Assembly: GCF_017916515.1 (NCBI RefSeq)
Contig: NZ_JAFMTA010000001.1
Coordinates: forward strand, 2,903,127 to 2,967,126
Direction of reading: 5' to 3'
Source: Naasia sp. SYSU D00948
GTDB lineage: Bacteria > Actinomycetota > Actinomycetes > Actinomycetales > Microbacteriaceae
Length of the DNA: 64,000 nucleotides
The translations under genes were made by a program, and so were the position numbers. Of the stretch, positions 1 to 10,800 are shown piece after piece. A model generated the notes under the pieces. It saw nothing but the letters and a program-made list of their open reading frames with translations, made no database searches and was not told the DNA's origin. The number at the start of each line of letters is the position of its first letter. Position 1 is the stretch's first letter.

Positions 1-1130
1 GTGTCCGCGGCTGGGATGACGACCGTGGAGGCGTTGGCGAGGAGGTTCCGCTGCTCGGTGGTTACCGGCACGGCCGTCGGCGCGAGCGCGATCCTCGGCG
101 CGGGGTCGAAGTCCCAGGTGTAGATGCCGTGGTCGCCGACGAGCCGAGTGCGCTCGATCGCGTGCGGCGCGCCGTCGATCCGGACCGCGGGGGAGACGTG
201 CAGGTCCGCGGGCGCCCCGTCGGTGTTCGAGGAGACGACCTCGAGCGCGACGGTGGCCTCGCGGCCGATTCCGACCAGGCTGCCCTTCTTATCGGTGATC
301 AGGCTGATGCCCACCTCGTCGGAGGTGTCGAACAGGGTCCACAGGAGCGGGCTGGCGAGGTCGTCGAGGTAGAGCCACTCGGGCTCGGAGTGAACGTAGT
401 AAGCGCGGCTCGAGCGGTGCAGCGCGGCAAGCTGGGCGAGCCAGCTCTGGTGGTCGGGGTTCACTTCGAGGCGGCCGCCCTGATGGGCGAAGTTGCCCCA
501 GTTGACGTTGCGGACCCAGTTCCCGGACGGGCTGAGGGTGACAGGGCGGACGCCGAGGCGGATGTCGGCGCTCTGCGGAGTGCGGACGTCGACCGGCTTT
601 GCGGACTCGCCGCGCCAGCGGTCGCGGAGGGAGCCGATCTCGCGCAGCTCGAAGAGGAGGCCCAACGGGGTGAGGGGGCGCAGCTTTCCGGTGCCCTTGG
701 CCACACCGGCAGCAGTCAGGGCGGCAATCGCGCTCTTCCAGCTGGGCCCCTCTGTGATCGGCGGTGGCTCGCTGGGCACCGGAGCGGACTTCGTGCTGCG
801 GGAAGTCTCGGTCAGCCGGTCCTGAAGCGTGGCAAGGTTCCGCCGGATGAGGGTCGCGGCGACGTGCTTGCAGTTGCCGCCGACTGGGCAGGTGCAGGAG
901 CTGACGACGTCCTGCGGGTTCGAGGAGCGAAAGCGGATCCGACTCTCATAGGGGAGAGGAGAGGTGCCGGCCACGTGGCCAACGAGGATCTGGCTGTCGG
1001 CGTCCCAGGTGGTGTCGAGGACGGCGCCCCGCGAGGCGTACTCCTGGCCTCGCGCGAACGAGGCCGGCCCGACGAGGCGCGTGATGTCACGGACGTCGAG
1101 GAAGGGCTGCTCCTCGCTTCTCACGGACAT
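1..1130 (-). CDS. SWIM zinc-finger helicase, N-terminal part (cut by window start)
   Basis: The minus-strand reading frame is open from an ATG at 1128-1130 to the window edge (376 codons seen). Residues about 79-90 read SCTCPVGGNCKHVAA, a CxC-x4-CxH SWIM zinc finger near the N-terminus, as in bacterial SWIM/SNF2-type DEAD/DEAH helicases; the following roughly 280 residues fit the non-catalytic pre-helicase region of that family. The helicase motors would lie beyond the window, so the family call rests on the SWIM motif and layout. An in-frame TAA upstream (about 1178-1180) and no other ATG/GTG/TTG fix the start. AGGCTA at 1138-1143 (TAGCCT on the coding strand) sits 7 nt before the ATG, so the transcript is probably leaderless. 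It is divergent from the SRA endonuclease and borders a restriction cluster. Confidence 0.8.
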   Translation of the reverse strand, partial: MSVRSEEQPFLDVRDITRLVGPASFARGQEYASRGAVLDTTWDADSQILVGHVAGTSPLPYESRIRFRSSNPQDVVSSCTCPVGGNCKHVAATLIRRNLATLQDRLTETSRSTKSAPVPSEPPPITEGPSWKSAIAALTAAGVAKGTGKLRPLTPLGLLFELREIGSLRDRWRGESAKPVDVRTPQSADIRLGVRPVTLSPSGNWVRNVNWGNFAHQGGRLEVNPDHQSWLAQLAALHRSSRAYYVHSEPEWLYLDDLASPLLWTLFDTSDEVGISLITDKKGSLVGIGREATVALEVVSSNTDGAPADLHVSPAVRIDGAPHAIERTRLVGDHGIYTWDFDPAPRIALAPTAVPVTTEQRNLLANASTVVIPAAD

Positions 1131-1137
1131 CCGATCA

Positions 1138-1143
1138 AGGCTA
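1138..1143 (-). promoter_or_regulatory. -10 element TAGCCT, leaderless start of SWIM helicase
   Basis: TAGCCT on the minus strand ends 7 nt before the ATG at 1130 and no Shine-Dalgarno is present. This matches the TANNNT-to-start spacing typical of leaderless actinobacterial mRNAs. Confidence 0.45.
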
Positions 1144-1288
1144 GCTGGCTCTGCGGGCAGGAGGGCCGCCGCGGGCTGTTATGCAGGCCGCCGCCACGCG
1201 CGGGGAGAGTCACCGGCGAGACTACGAAGAAGATGCAGAGATCGATGTGCCCCTAACTGGGACGGCACTGCTCGTCCTGGCGGGTCCC

Positions 1289-1294
1289 TAGTCT
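1289..1294 (+). promoter_or_regulatory. -10 element TAGTCT before SRA endonuclease gene
   Basis: TAGTCT would place the transcription start near 1300-1302. That is downstream of the ATG at 1296 and just before a GGGGGA Shine-Dalgarno (1301-1306) and the ATG at 1311, so it argues for the later start codon. Confidence 0.35.
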
Positions 1295-1310
1295 CATGAC
1301 GGGGGATTTG

Positions 1311-2297
1311 ATGAGCATCAGCAACGATCTGGTCTGGGACATCGAACCAGGCGGGTTCCTTACCCGGAGCGAGCGAGCCGAGCGCTTCGGCGGCGGAACA
1401 CAGAGCGGTATCGAGCCCTCTAACCGGGCCTCGACCGTCTTCCTGTACACGGATCCAGCCAAGGGACTCGCACACGGCTACAACTTCGACGGCTGGTCCC
1501 CGGACCGAAGCGTCTTCTTCTACACCGGCGAGGGTCAGTACGGCGACCAGACGCTGTCGGGCCGGAACGCCTCGATCCTGAATCACCGCGAGGCACGGCG
1601 GACACTTCGGATGTTCTCGGCAGAGGGGACGGTCGGTCGAACTCAGACGAAGCAGCAGCGGTACATCGGCGAATTTGAGGTCGATCGCGACCGGCCCTTC
1701 GAGTGGGAGATCGCGCCAGATACCGGCGGAGAGTTGCGCTCCGTCGTCGTTTTTCGGCTCCGGCCCGCCGGAAGGACTTTCGCGAGGAGCCGTGAGGACA
1801 GCGCCCATCCGATTTCCCCGGTCACCCTGGCGGAGGAGGTTGCTCCGCTGGAAGGACCAGTTGATGACGTTGTCGAGCAGGTGTTGCTCGAGAGGACGCT
1901 CACGCCGCAGTTCCTACATCACGACGAGGGCAAGCTTCGTGTCGCTGTGAGGCGCGAGGCCGAGCTAGTGACTCGGATGACGCGCTACCTTCGGTCCCTT
2001 GGACACGAGGTCGCGCGGAACAAGATTGTTCCCGCCGGAAGCGCTTTTCCCCTCTTCACGGACATTCACGACGTGACCGGAAGCGTGGTTTACGAGGCCA
2101 AGGCGAGCCCAGACCGACCTCAGGTTCGCCTCGCAGTCGGCCAGCTGATGGACTACCGGCGCTACTTAGGTGACTCTGTGGGGGTGAGCGCCCTCTTTCC
2201 TCGCAGGCCAGCCGAGGATCTCCCGGCCCTCCTCGCCCTTGCAGGCGTAGCTCTCAGCTACCCGCAGGGATCGACCTTCCGACTGCCCTTCGAGTAA
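1311..2297 (+). CDS. Modification-dependent (type IV) restriction endonuclease, ScoMcrA-like SRA domain plus PD-(D/E)XK nuclease
   Basis: The N-terminal half (about residues 15-160) has the pattern of the ScoMcrA-type SRA domain: FGGGTQSGIEPSN, then FLYTDPAKG and FFYTGEGQYGDQ, then a beta-rich segment ending VVVFRLRP. SRA domains flip out and read modified bases or phosphorothioate-bearing DNA. The C-terminal part contains FTDIHDVTGSVVYEAKAS, a D-x(n)-ExK nuclease core, followed by QLMDYRRYL, as in PD-(D/E)XK restriction nucleases. Together this fits an enzyme that cuts foreign modified DNA. I chose ATG 1311 because GGGGGA precedes it and the -10-like TAGTCT lies upstream; an in-frame ATG at 1296 would add five residues. 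It lies convergent with the UvrD-like gene. The family call is strong; the modification recognised is unknown. Confidence 0.8.
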   Translation: MSISNDLVWDIEPGGFLTRSERAERFGGGTQSGIEPSNRASTVFLYTDPAKGLAHGYNFDGWSPDRSVFFYTGEGQYGDQTLSGRNASILNHREARRTLRMFSAEGTVGRTQTKQQRYIGEFEVDRDRPFEWEIAPDTGGELRSVVVFRLRPAGRTFARSREDSAHPISPVTLAEEVAPLEGPVDDVVEQVLLERTLTPQFLHHDEGKLRVAVRREAELVTRMTRYLRSLGHEVARNKIVPAGSAFPLFTDIHDVTGSVVYEAKASPDRPQVRLAVGQLMDYRRYLGDSVGVSALFPRRPAEDLPALLALAGVALSYPQGSTFRLPFE

Positions 2298-2336
2298 TCG
2301 TTGATGCGAGTGCGGGGCCGGACCTGGACGATGGAG

Positions 2337-5111
2337 CTATCCGGAGCGAGTCGTCAACCACGCGAGGTCGTTGTACGAACTCTCAGTCGAGTGATCGTGC
2401 CCGCAGTCAAAGCGCCGCTGACGAATGTGCTCTGCGACCGTTTCTACCTTCGATCGAATCGCCGTGAGTAGGGCGTCATTGACCGGCTCGTTGAGGTTGT
2501 CGCCCTTCGCATCAAGATTGAGCACCTGGATCCTGTCTGCGGATCCTCCGGTCAGCTCCCGGTAGCCCAAGGCGTAGACGCTGAGCTGATCACGAGTTGT
2601 CGCGGTCGCCTGCGACTCTTCGGTCGACTTGAAGTCGACGATGGAGGTCTCGTTCGTCTCGAGACGCTTCACAAGATCGATGCGGCCGTTGACAGTCACC
2701 CCAGGGGCCACCGCGACCTCGATTTGCTTCTCGGAGTGGACAGTGCGGGTGAGATCGGTTCCGTGCTCGGCGAAATACCGCTCGACCGCAGTCACAGCCG
2801 CCTTCCGCAGCTGCTCTCGCAGCGCGGGGTAGGCGTACGGGGTGTGAAGGTGTCGATCGACGAGGTCGGGCGCCTCGCCGACATCGGGCACATCCCCGAC
2901 GAGCGCCCGCTTGTGCATCTCCGCCAGCGCGTCGTGCAGCCCCTTCCCGTACCCCAGCGCCTCGTGGATCGGCGGGTTGAAGCCGTACATGAAGCGGAGC
3001 TTGAACTGGTAGGGGCACTCGAGCAGGTACTTGAGCTCGGAGAACGAGATGGAGATGGCAGGGGTCTCGAGCTTCGGCGTCGACGCGAGGCGCGGAACTG
3101 CCGGCAGGCCCTCGTCGACAGTCGAGACCCAGTCCGAGCCTGTCGCGTGGGTGTAGAACTCAGAGCGCTGCTTGGCCTGGTTGTTGTCGCCTGGCGCGAA
3201 GGTCATATACAGGTACTTCTGGGCACGAGTCAGGGCCACGTAGAAGAGGCGGGTCTCGTCTGAGAGGCCGCCGCGGTAGCGCGCACTGTTGGGCACCGCC
3301 TCCTGCGGAATGACGTGGAACACATTGATGCCCCCGCTCACCCTGCTTGGGAACCGGTTCCGTCGCAGGCACGGGATGAACACGGCTGGCCACTGCATGC
3401 CCTTGGAGCGGTGGACGGTCGTGATCGTCACCGCATTGGGGGTCGCGAAGCCGGAGTCCTCGTCCGCCTCTTCGTAGTACGTCGGCGCCTGCTTCGTCAG
3501 GAACCCCAGGAAGGACCTGTACTTCGACTTCGGGTTTGATGCGAAGTAGATCGCCTCAAAGTCTGAGATGACCTGCGAGAACTTCCCCAGCTGATACATC
3601 ACGAGTTCGGCGCGCGCCGGCTCGCCGGGGATCGTCTCTTCCCGGATATCGAGCGCCTCGAGGACGTTGAGGTAGAGGCGCTGGATGTTGTAGGCGCCCC
3701 AGCGTTCGCCGGCTGTGAAGTCGGCGCCTCTGTCCAATAGGCCCACTGCCCTCGGAAACAGGTCAGACCGAGGAAGGAGATCGGCCGATTCGAAGAGTGC
3801 TTTGAGCTCGGATGCGGAGATCTCCTTTTGCATGTAGCGGAAGAGCCCCACGAGGGCTTTCACCTCGGGCGCATCGAAGAGGCGCGCCAGCCCTTTCACC
3901 ACGTACGGGATGCCCCGCTTGCGGAATTCGTCGACGAGCGCCTCTGCATCCTTGACGGTCCGGAAGAGCACCGCGCAGTCGGACCAGGCGAGACCCCGGG
4001 GATCGCGATCCGGCGCATCGACGAAGGGCATGCCCTGTAGCCGTTGGATGCGCTCGGCGATCCAGCCCGCCTCGCCTTCCAGATCCGGAAACTCGAGAGC
4101 GAGCATGTCGCCGCGCTCCCACTTCTGGTGCGAGGCGTACTCCATGCGCTTCGACAGTCGCTCACCGTCCGGCAGTCGCTCGGCCACGCTTCGGCCGAAG
4201 CGGACAATCCCCTCTGTCGACCGGAAGTTGTCGGCAAGCTCGATCGTGCGAACATCCTCATAGCGCCGTGCGAAGGAGAGGATGTTCGACACTTCGCTGC
4301 CGCGCCACTGATAGATCGTCTGGTCATCGTCGCCGACCACGCAGAGGTTGGCTCCGAATCGGGTCAGCGCTCCGATCAGCTTCTCCTGCAGGGGGTTGAC
4401 GTCCTGGTACTCGTCGACGACCACGTACCTGATGTCGTCTTTGAGGTGACGCAGCAGCTCTCGCTCGAAGCTCTCGAGCTCTTGGTCGTCGGGGTCGGAC
4501 TCGAGGAAGGCGACCGCGCCCGCGATCATCGAGGTGTAGTCGAAGTACCTTCTTTGCGAGAGCAGCGAGAGGTATGACTTGAGGCTCTTGTCGACGCCGT
4601 CGGGCACGTGCGCCCAGTCGACCTCGTCCTCCTGCAGGATCGCGAGGACCTGCATGTACAGCTTCGAGTCGACATACCGCCAGAGGGTGGGCCGGCTGGG
4701 GGCAGTAGTCGGACAGGTTGTCAGCCCCGACTTCGTGCTCTCCCGGTCGATGAGGAGCCTCTGCGTGATCTCGGTCAGCACCCCGTACTTGAACGCCTCG
4801 GGCACGTACGTCTGCAACAGGTTGAGGCAATAGCCGTGCATCGTGCCGATGTACATCTCGGCGAGCCCAGGAAGCTCGCCGTGCTCCTCCTTGACGATCG
4901 AGTAGACGCGGTCCTTCAGCTCAGCGGCGGCCTTCTCCGTGAAGGTGAAGGCGATGATGTTCGCCGGTCGGACGCCGGGCTGGCTGAGGATGTTCGAGAT
5001 CCGTTGCGAGATCACCTGCGTCTTGCCGGAGCCGGCGCACGCGATCAGCTGCAGCGGGCGCTCGAGCTCGCCGATCGCCGCTTGCTGGTCCGCCGTGTAT
5101 GTGGGTGTCAT
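2337..5111 (-). CDS. UvrD/Rep-family DNA helicase with C-terminal PD-(D/E)XK nuclease
   Basis: This 924-aa superfamily 1A helicase starts TADQQAAI (Q-motif) with Walker A ACAGSGKT at residues about 24-31. It has VVVDEYQDVNPLQ (Walker B/DExQ), VGDDDQTIYQWRGS (motif III) and ITTVHRSKGMQWPAV and FYVALTRAQ (motifs V-VI). After about residue 690 a RecB-like nuclease follows, with SFSELKYLLECPYQFKLRF, GRIDLVKR and IVDFKSTEE carrying the D-x(n)-DxK core. The fusion resembles AddA/RecB-type end-processing enzymes and stand-alone defence helicase-nucleases. The gene lies 66 nt downstream of mod on the same strand, so it may be read with res-mod. No AddB-like partner is adjacent. A role in processing cut DNA or in phage defence is inferred from context. 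Confidence 0.88.
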   Translation of the reverse strand: MTPTYTADQQAAIGELERPLQLIACAGSGKTQVISQRISNILSQPGVRPANIIAFTFTEKAAAELKDRVYSIVKEEHGELPGLAEMYIGTMHGYCLNLLQTYVPEAFKYGVLTEITQRLLIDRESTKSGLTTCPTTAPSRPTLWRYVDSKLYMQVLAILQEDEVDWAHVPDGVDKSLKSYLSLLSQRRYFDYTSMIAGAVAFLESDPDDQELESFERELLRHLKDDIRYVVVDEYQDVNPLQEKLIGALTRFGANLCVVGDDDQTIYQWRGSEVSNILSFARRYEDVRTIELADNFRSTEGIVRFGRSVAERLPDGERLSKRMEYASHQKWERGDMLALEFPDLEGEAGWIAERIQRLQGMPFVDAPDRDPRGLAWSDCAVLFRTVKDAEALVDEFRKRGIPYVVKGLARLFDAPEVKALVGLFRYMQKEISASELKALFESADLLPRSDLFPRAVGLLDRGADFTAGERWGAYNIQRLYLNVLEALDIREETIPGEPARAELVMYQLGKFSQVISDFEAIYFASNPKSKYRSFLGFLTKQAPTYYEEADEDSGFATPNAVTITTVHRSKGMQWPAVFIPCLRRNRFPSRVSGGINVFHVIPQEAVPNSARYRGGLSDETRLFYVALTRAQKYLYMTFAPGDNNQAKQRSEFYTHATGSDWVSTVDEGLPAVPRLASTPKLETPAISISFSELKYLLECPYQFKLRFMYGFNPPIHEALGYGKGLHDALAEMHKRALVGDVPDVGEAPDLVDRHLHTPYAYPALREQLRKAAVTAVERYFAEHGTDLTRTVHSEKQIEVAVAPGVTVNGRIDLVKRLETNETSIVDFKSTEESQATATTRDQLSVYALGYRELTGGSADRIQVLNLDAKGDNLNEPVNDALLTAIRSKVETVAEHIRQRRFDCGHDHSTESSYNDLAWLTTRSG

Positions 5112-5177
5112 CAGGGGTCACGATATCGGCGGGCACCGACATAGGCCTGCGAAACGCGGCCGTATTCGGATGACGAT

Positions 5178-7835
5178 CTATACAGTAATCACCTTCATGA
5201 CCTCGTCGCCGTAGTCGTTGATCACCTTGATCGCGATCCTGCCGGTGGACGGCCTGCCGAAAGGCAGGGACTCTTCCCGGTAGAGGGGGGCCCAAGCATC
5301 GAGGTCGATGTCTGCCCGGAGAGCCGCCTTGAGCGACTTGTAGGGATCGTTGTCGCCGAGGAAGTAGCAGTGACGGACGAAGAACGATTCCTCGTTGTAG
5401 TCGGTGTCGATCATCCAGAGCGCGATGTCTTTGCGGCTGGAGCTACGGACGTCGCCGGTCGACGGGTCGTATACATCCACGCCGTTCAATGTGACTCTCA
5501 AATTGCCGTCGCTGACCTCATCCACCGACACGTCCGGCTCGCCGAAGACGGTGAAGAGGTTCCCGCTACCGGTTTTCTTCAACTCGTCGCCCATTAGCAA
5601 ATCGGCGTTCATCCGGACGAGCAGCACCTGGATGCGCCCGAGCTTGCGTTCCCCCTCCACACTCGCGAACTCTTCAACGACGGTAACTCCGTCGGTCCCA
5701 GTCACACCGGTCGCCTGCGGATCGAAGGCGAAGCCGAGCACGCAGAGCAAATCCACGGACTGATCCGCGATGGCCTCCTTCGCAGCGGCCTTGATAAAGC
5801 CGGGGCTTACAGTGCCGTACTGGGGACCGAGCGCGACCGCGATGCGCGTTGGCGCCACGTCCTCCTGATCATGCAGGCGATCGCCGATCGCCTGCACGTA
5901 GGTCCCGCTGTACTGCTCGAGTGTCTCGAACTGGATGCGCTCCGCACGGTGACCGTTCTGGATGCCGGCACGGCGCAAATTCGCGAGGATCGTCTGGTCG
6001 AAACCGGCCTCGTTGTCCGAGGCGCCCGAACCGGTGCGCAACTGGTCCGCCTCGTCAAACTTGAGCGAGCGGTGGGGCGACAGTGATTCCATGGTGAAAG
6101 GACCAGAGACACGGACCTTGGACTTATCTTCCTTCGGCTTGTCATAGAGCAGCTCGAAGTCGGCATGTTTGCTGATGGCCATTTCGATTTCTCCGCGAGG
6201 CATCCCTGGTTTGATATCGGGGTTGTTCGCGATCGACTTGAGCGTGATCTGCTGCACTCTCTCGTAGACGAAGCCTTGGCGGATATCGCCAGCGGTGCGA
6301 GTCGGCGGAAGTCCTTCCAACCGGCGTCCTTCTTCCGTGTCTGCCTTCACGAAGTACGGGTACCGGGCGCCCATAAGGCGCTGACGCGCGAGCGTCAGCG
6401 CAACCCGCGACGTGTCGATCGTGATCCAGCGGCGGCCCCAATGCTCGGCAACGAAGGCAGTAGTACCGGATCCACACGTCGGGTCCAGAACCAGATCGCC
6501 GGGATCCGTGCACATCAACATGCAGCGAGCAACGATCATCGAAGCGGTCTGCACAACGTAGAGTTTGTCCTCACCGAAGCCACTCGTGACCGTGTCGGTC
6601 CAACCGTTTGTCAGGGTCTTGAGCGGGAAATCGGAATAGTACGGCTTGAAACGAAGAGAGTTTCCCATAACCAAGAGGCGATCGGCCGCAATCAGCCGCT
6701 TCATGCCTTCCTGGTTGGTTGACCACCCCCGACCTGCGGGTGGGTACAGCGTCTTACCGTCGAGAACAACCGGGAATCTGGAGGACTCCCCCCCTGACGC
6801 CGAGTATGCTGCACGGTGGCTATGCACCCGGGCGTCCTTTGGTACGGCACCACCGGTGAATCGCTCTCGCGTTCCCTGGCTGGTTTCGGTCCACTTCTGC
6901 TGACCGGCGAACCATTCGTCTACTGATGCCGATAGATAGAGCCGGCGCCACTTCAAGGAACTAGCGTCCTTGCTACACCACAGGATGTAGTCGAAGGTCC
7001 CGGGGAGGGCGTCGGAAGTTTGGAAGCCACCTCTGCGGAACGCGATCTGGCTGACGAAGTTCTCACTCCCGAACACCTCGTCCAGGAGGCTACGTACGAG
7101 GTGGACATTCTCATCGCCGATTTGGACGAAAACCGACCCTGAATCCGTCAGTAGGTCCCGTGCGATGACGAGCCGGTCTCGCAGGTACGACAAGTACGAG
7201 TGGATACCCAGCTCCCATGTGTCTCGGAAGGCTCGGATCTGCTCCGCCTCACGCGCGGCATCTTCAAGTTTGCCGTCTTTAACATCCCGCTTGCCCGCCC
7301 GGACCTGCCAGTTGGACCCGAACTTGATACCGTATGGCGGGTCCATGTAGACCATCTGAACCTTGCCACGTAGCGTCTCCCGCTCGGCAAGCGAGCCCAT
7401 TGCCTGGAGCGAGTCGCCGAGAATCATCCGGTTCTTCCAACTCTCCTCGTGCTGGTAGAACTCGAGCTGGCTCAGGTCGTCAAGTTCGTCGAACTGCTCG
7501 AAATTGAAGAGTGACGGGGCGTCTGAATGTGGTGCATAACTCGTGGCGCCCTGAGCACGGATGTTCGCTATCACTGCGCGCGGGTCGATCTTCTCTTGGA
7601 TGTAAATCGGCGGTGCGTCGACCACCAGATCCTCGCCGTTCTGACCGTCCTTGCCCTTCCACACTAGCTGTGGGTCGAGGCTCGGATCGCGCGCATATAG
7701 CAACGGCGGAAGCGCCGACGACGTCTCGTCGTAGAAGGTCGTGGCCGCGTCCGCAGTCGGAATGTTGATTCGCTTATCCGCATGCTGAATGGACTCGATG
7801 GGAGTCCGCCGCTTTGGGGTTGTACTGCGTGCCAC
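5178..7835 (-). CDS. mod: Type III-like restriction-modification system, DNA methyltransferase subunit
   Basis: This 885-aa site-specific N6-adenine or N4-cytosine methyltransferase of the beta class has the catalytic DPPY at residues 165-168 (VYMDPPYGIKFG). The later SAM-binding motif is LVLDPTCGSGTTAFV, followed by the acidic-loop segment WITIDTSRVAL. A long C-terminal region (about residues 520-885) is typical of Mod subunits that pair with a Res helicase and includes the target-recognition region. The GTG start at 7833-7835 shares one base with the TAG of res, so translation is probably coupled. Base composition is visibly less GC-rich than in the second half of the window, which suggests acquisition. 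The sequence recognised cannot be read from the protein. Confidence 0.9.
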   Translation of the reverse strand: MARSTTPKRRTPIESIQHADKRINIPTADAATTFYDETSSALPPLLYARDPSLDPQLVWKGKDGQNGEDLVVDAPPIYIQEKIDPRAVIANIRAQGATSYAPHSDAPSLFNFEQFDELDDLSQLEFYQHEESWKNRMILGDSLQAMGSLAERETLRGKVQMVYMDPPYGIKFGSNWQVRAGKRDVKDGKLEDAAREAEQIRAFRDTWELGIHSYLSYLRDRLVIARDLLTDSGSVFVQIGDENVHLVRSLLDEVFGSENFVSQIAFRRGGFQTSDALPGTFDYILWCSKDASSLKWRRLYLSASVDEWFAGQQKWTETSQGTRERFTGGAVPKDARVHSHRAAYSASGGESSRFPVVLDGKTLYPPAGRGWSTNQEGMKRLIAADRLLVMGNSLRFKPYYSDFPLKTLTNGWTDTVTSGFGEDKLYVVQTASMIVARCMLMCTDPGDLVLDPTCGSGTTAFVAEHWGRRWITIDTSRVALTLARQRLMGARYPYFVKADTEEGRRLEGLPPTRTAGDIRQGFVYERVQQITLKSIANNPDIKPGMPRGEIEMAISKHADFELLYDKPKEDKSKVRVSGPFTMESLSPHRSLKFDEADQLRTGSGASDNEAGFDQTILANLRRAGIQNGHRAERIQFETLEQYSGTYVQAIGDRLHDQEDVAPTRIAVALGPQYGTVSPGFIKAAAKEAIADQSVDLLCVLGFAFDPQATGVTGTDGVTVVEEFASVEGERKLGRIQVLLVRMNADLLMGDELKKTGSGNLFTVFGEPDVSVDEVSDGNLRVTLNGVDVYDPSTGDVRSSSRKDIALWMIDTDYNEESFFVRHCYFLGDNDPYKSLKAALRADIDLDAWAPLYREESLPFGRPSTGRIAIKVINDYGDEVMKVITV

Positions 7836-10800
7836 TAGTTCTCCATCATGCCGGTTGTGCCGGCCAGGAGCCGGGCTGAGAGCAAGTCGGGATCGCCGAT
7901 GATCGGCGCATCGGCTCGGAGCTGGTCCAGCCGAATCCGCAGCTCGTGTTCGGCGTCGTCGACCTCAGCCTTGCCGAGCTCTGTGTAGCCCCAGCGGCCG
8001 AAGCCGCCGTGGTTGTTCACCGCCGCGCACCACGAGTCCCGCGCGGTGCGCGCCTTCTCCTTGGTGGGGCCCGGGCTCTTCTGGGAGCCTGAGACCTCGA
8101 CGATGAGTGTCCGTGAGAAGTCCTCGCCGTCCACGGGTGCCAGTCGCAGAAGGAAGTCTGGCCAGTACTCGTGGCTACGGCCCTTGTGCACGTACGGGAT
8201 GGTGAAGCCGAGATGGTCGTTCTTCACATAGCTGGTGAGCACCCCTTCGGCAACGAGCTCTTCACAGACCCGTGCCACCTTGTGCTCCCACGTGTTGCCG
8301 TCCTTGCCATCCAGCGTGACGTGGCTAACATGCGAGGCGGTCGTCTCGTATGTCTTCTTGCGTGTGTCGAACCAAACAGCGTCAGTAGAGCCGTCGCCAG
8401 GGTCGCGCAGTATGGGTCGGGCCAGCTTTTGCCGCGACTCGTCGTCTTCGAGCCGCGTGATCGCGTTGTAGATTGCCTCGGCGGCGAGCTGCTGGGGTTC
8501 AGCAAGGGAGAGGAACCCGATGCTGTAGCCGGACTCGATGTGCAGCTTTGCGCGAAGCCACCTCTTGGTGATGTCCACCAGCTGAGGAAACAGCCAGGGG
8601 CGTGCGTCACCCTGCGAGGTGAAGAAGCTCTTGAGTACTCGGCTCGCAACCCGGAAAGCGATCTCCTGCTCCCGGATCTCGGCGATGCCGTCAATGCGCT
8701 CCTTCTCGCCGACGATGCCTTCGCTCTGGACCCAGCTCGGCACGGTAGCGGCGCCGATGGTCAGCGCGTCCGCGTGGGCCGGGTCGAAGATCAGCGGGGA
8801 ATCCGGCATCTCGATGCGGTATCCGGCGAGGAGCGGGAATGCGATGCGCAGGTGCGCCCGACCCTCCAGGGCTCGCACCCGCGTCGGCGGATCCAAAGGC
8901 TTGGGGTCAGAGGGTGGGGCGTCGCCTGGGATGAACGAGAACGGAATCCCGTACACGTTCGAGTACTCGGGGCCGAACATGTCGGTCTCGGGATCGAGAG
9001 AGTAGTCCCGGCGTCGCAGCCCGCGACCAATCACCTGCTCGCAGAGCAGCTGGGAGCGGAAGGGCCGAACGCCGAGGATGTGTGTGACCGTGTTGGCGTC
9101 CCAGCCCTCGGTGAGCATGGAGACGCTGACGACGCACCGCACGGGCTCACCCAGCCGGCCCTTCTTCCCGACGGTGTTCATCACCTCGCGGAGCAGGTCT
9201 GCGTCGGTGATGTCCTCGACGCCGCCCCTTTGAAGGCGGTACTCCTTCTGGAACGCCTCGATCTCGTCCGCTGCGGCCGCCTTGAAGTCGGCCTTGATGG
9301 GCTCGCCCGATTCGAGCTGCTTCGAGTCGACGATGATCGTGCGCGGGCGGGCGAGCGGCGCCCCATGTTCAGAGTTGCTGAAGAGGTCGAGAGCGCCGGG
9401 GACGTGCTTCGTCTGGTCGCCATCGGCGAGCTCGTAGCCGGCGATCCAGTCGTAGATCAGCTTCGAGGCGACGGTGTTCGGTGCGACGACGATCATGACG
9501 GGCGGAGGCTCGCCCTGGTTCTTGAGCGTGCGCTCCCACCCCGCATAGGCGCGCTCGTAGCTCTTGTAGAGGCTGCGGAGGGCCCCCTCGAGGACTGCTG
9601 GCATGACCCATTCCGCCGGCGACTTCGGGGCGGCCTTCACCGTCCTCGGCCAGTTCGCGTCGTCCTTGATCTGGTCGTAGAGGTGCAGGTAGCTGACCTG
9701 GTCGCCCTGGGCGTCGTCGTCCACGGGGAGACGCGGCACCTTGACGATGCCGGATTCGATCGCGTCCATGAGCGAGAAGTCGCTCACCGTCCACGGGAAG
9801 ATGAGGCCCTCACTCCAGCCGGAGCCGCTCAGATAGAACGGGGTCGCAGAGAGGTCGTAGATGGCCTTGATGCCGGCATGCTTCCGGATGTCGGCGAGGC
9901 CTCGGAACCAGACCTTGGCATCCTCGTTCGCCTCTTTGACGTCGGCGTCGACCTTCTCGTCGAGGTCGCGGGGCTGATAGCAGTGGTGTGCTTCGTCGTT
10001 GAGCACGACGATGTCCCCCTTGCCCGGCAGCGACTTGAGCACCCGGCTCACGACCGCCTGGGGGGTCTCCTTGAAGGGGTCCTCGCTCTTGCCAGCCAGC
10101 AGCAGCTTGCGCGTGGCGGAGGCGACGCCCTTGATCTCCTTCGCGTCGCGGGGGATGAACTGGTGGTAGTTGATGATCGCGATGCTGGCGGAGTTGAGCT
10201 GCTGACGGAGGTCCGCGGGGACAAGGCCGCGGAGGTCGTAGTAGTTCTCGGGGTCGCCCGGCTTGAGGACCCGCAGGCGATCGCGGATCGTGATGCCGGG
10301 CGTCACCACGAGGAAGCGGTTCGAGAAGCGTGCGTCATGTGGCGCGTGCGTCTTGTTGAGCGCCTGCCAGGCGATGAGCATGCACATCACGACCGTCTTG
10401 CCGGACCCTGTCGCCATCTTCAGGGCTCGGCGAGGGAGGCCGGCGTTGTGCTGCGTGTTGGCCTCCTCGAGCGTTGCCCGCCAGTCGATCCCGCCCGCCC
10501 GGCTGCGCGTGTACTTGTCTCGCCCGACCACTTCGGCGAGGTAGATGGCGGTCTCGGCGGCCTCGCGCTGGGCGAAGAGGATCCGGTTCTCGCGCTTCGG
10601 GTCCGACCAGTGCTCGAGCAGCTTCCGGGTGATCGGCGTGACGCCCGCGTATCCCTGCAGGCGCCAGTAGCGGAGGTCATCCCGGAGCTGGTCGATAGCG
10701 TCGTTCCGCTCCACCTTCTCGTCTGTCAGGTCGAAGGCGAGCTGTGTCGCTTGGCTCTTCTTGCTCTTCTTCGGCTTGGGGACGGGGACGAAGAACTCGC

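Noticed and set aside
129-1256. Plus-strand open frame at the window start
   Set aside because: The minus strand encodes a SWIM zinc finger with a clear start and upstream -10; the plus product shows no motif.
5175-5205. Separate promoter for the UvrD-like gene (TATAGA over the mod stop)
   Set aside because: A -10-like hexamer exists, but no -35 at proper distance was found and the gap is short, so cotranscription with mod is as likely.
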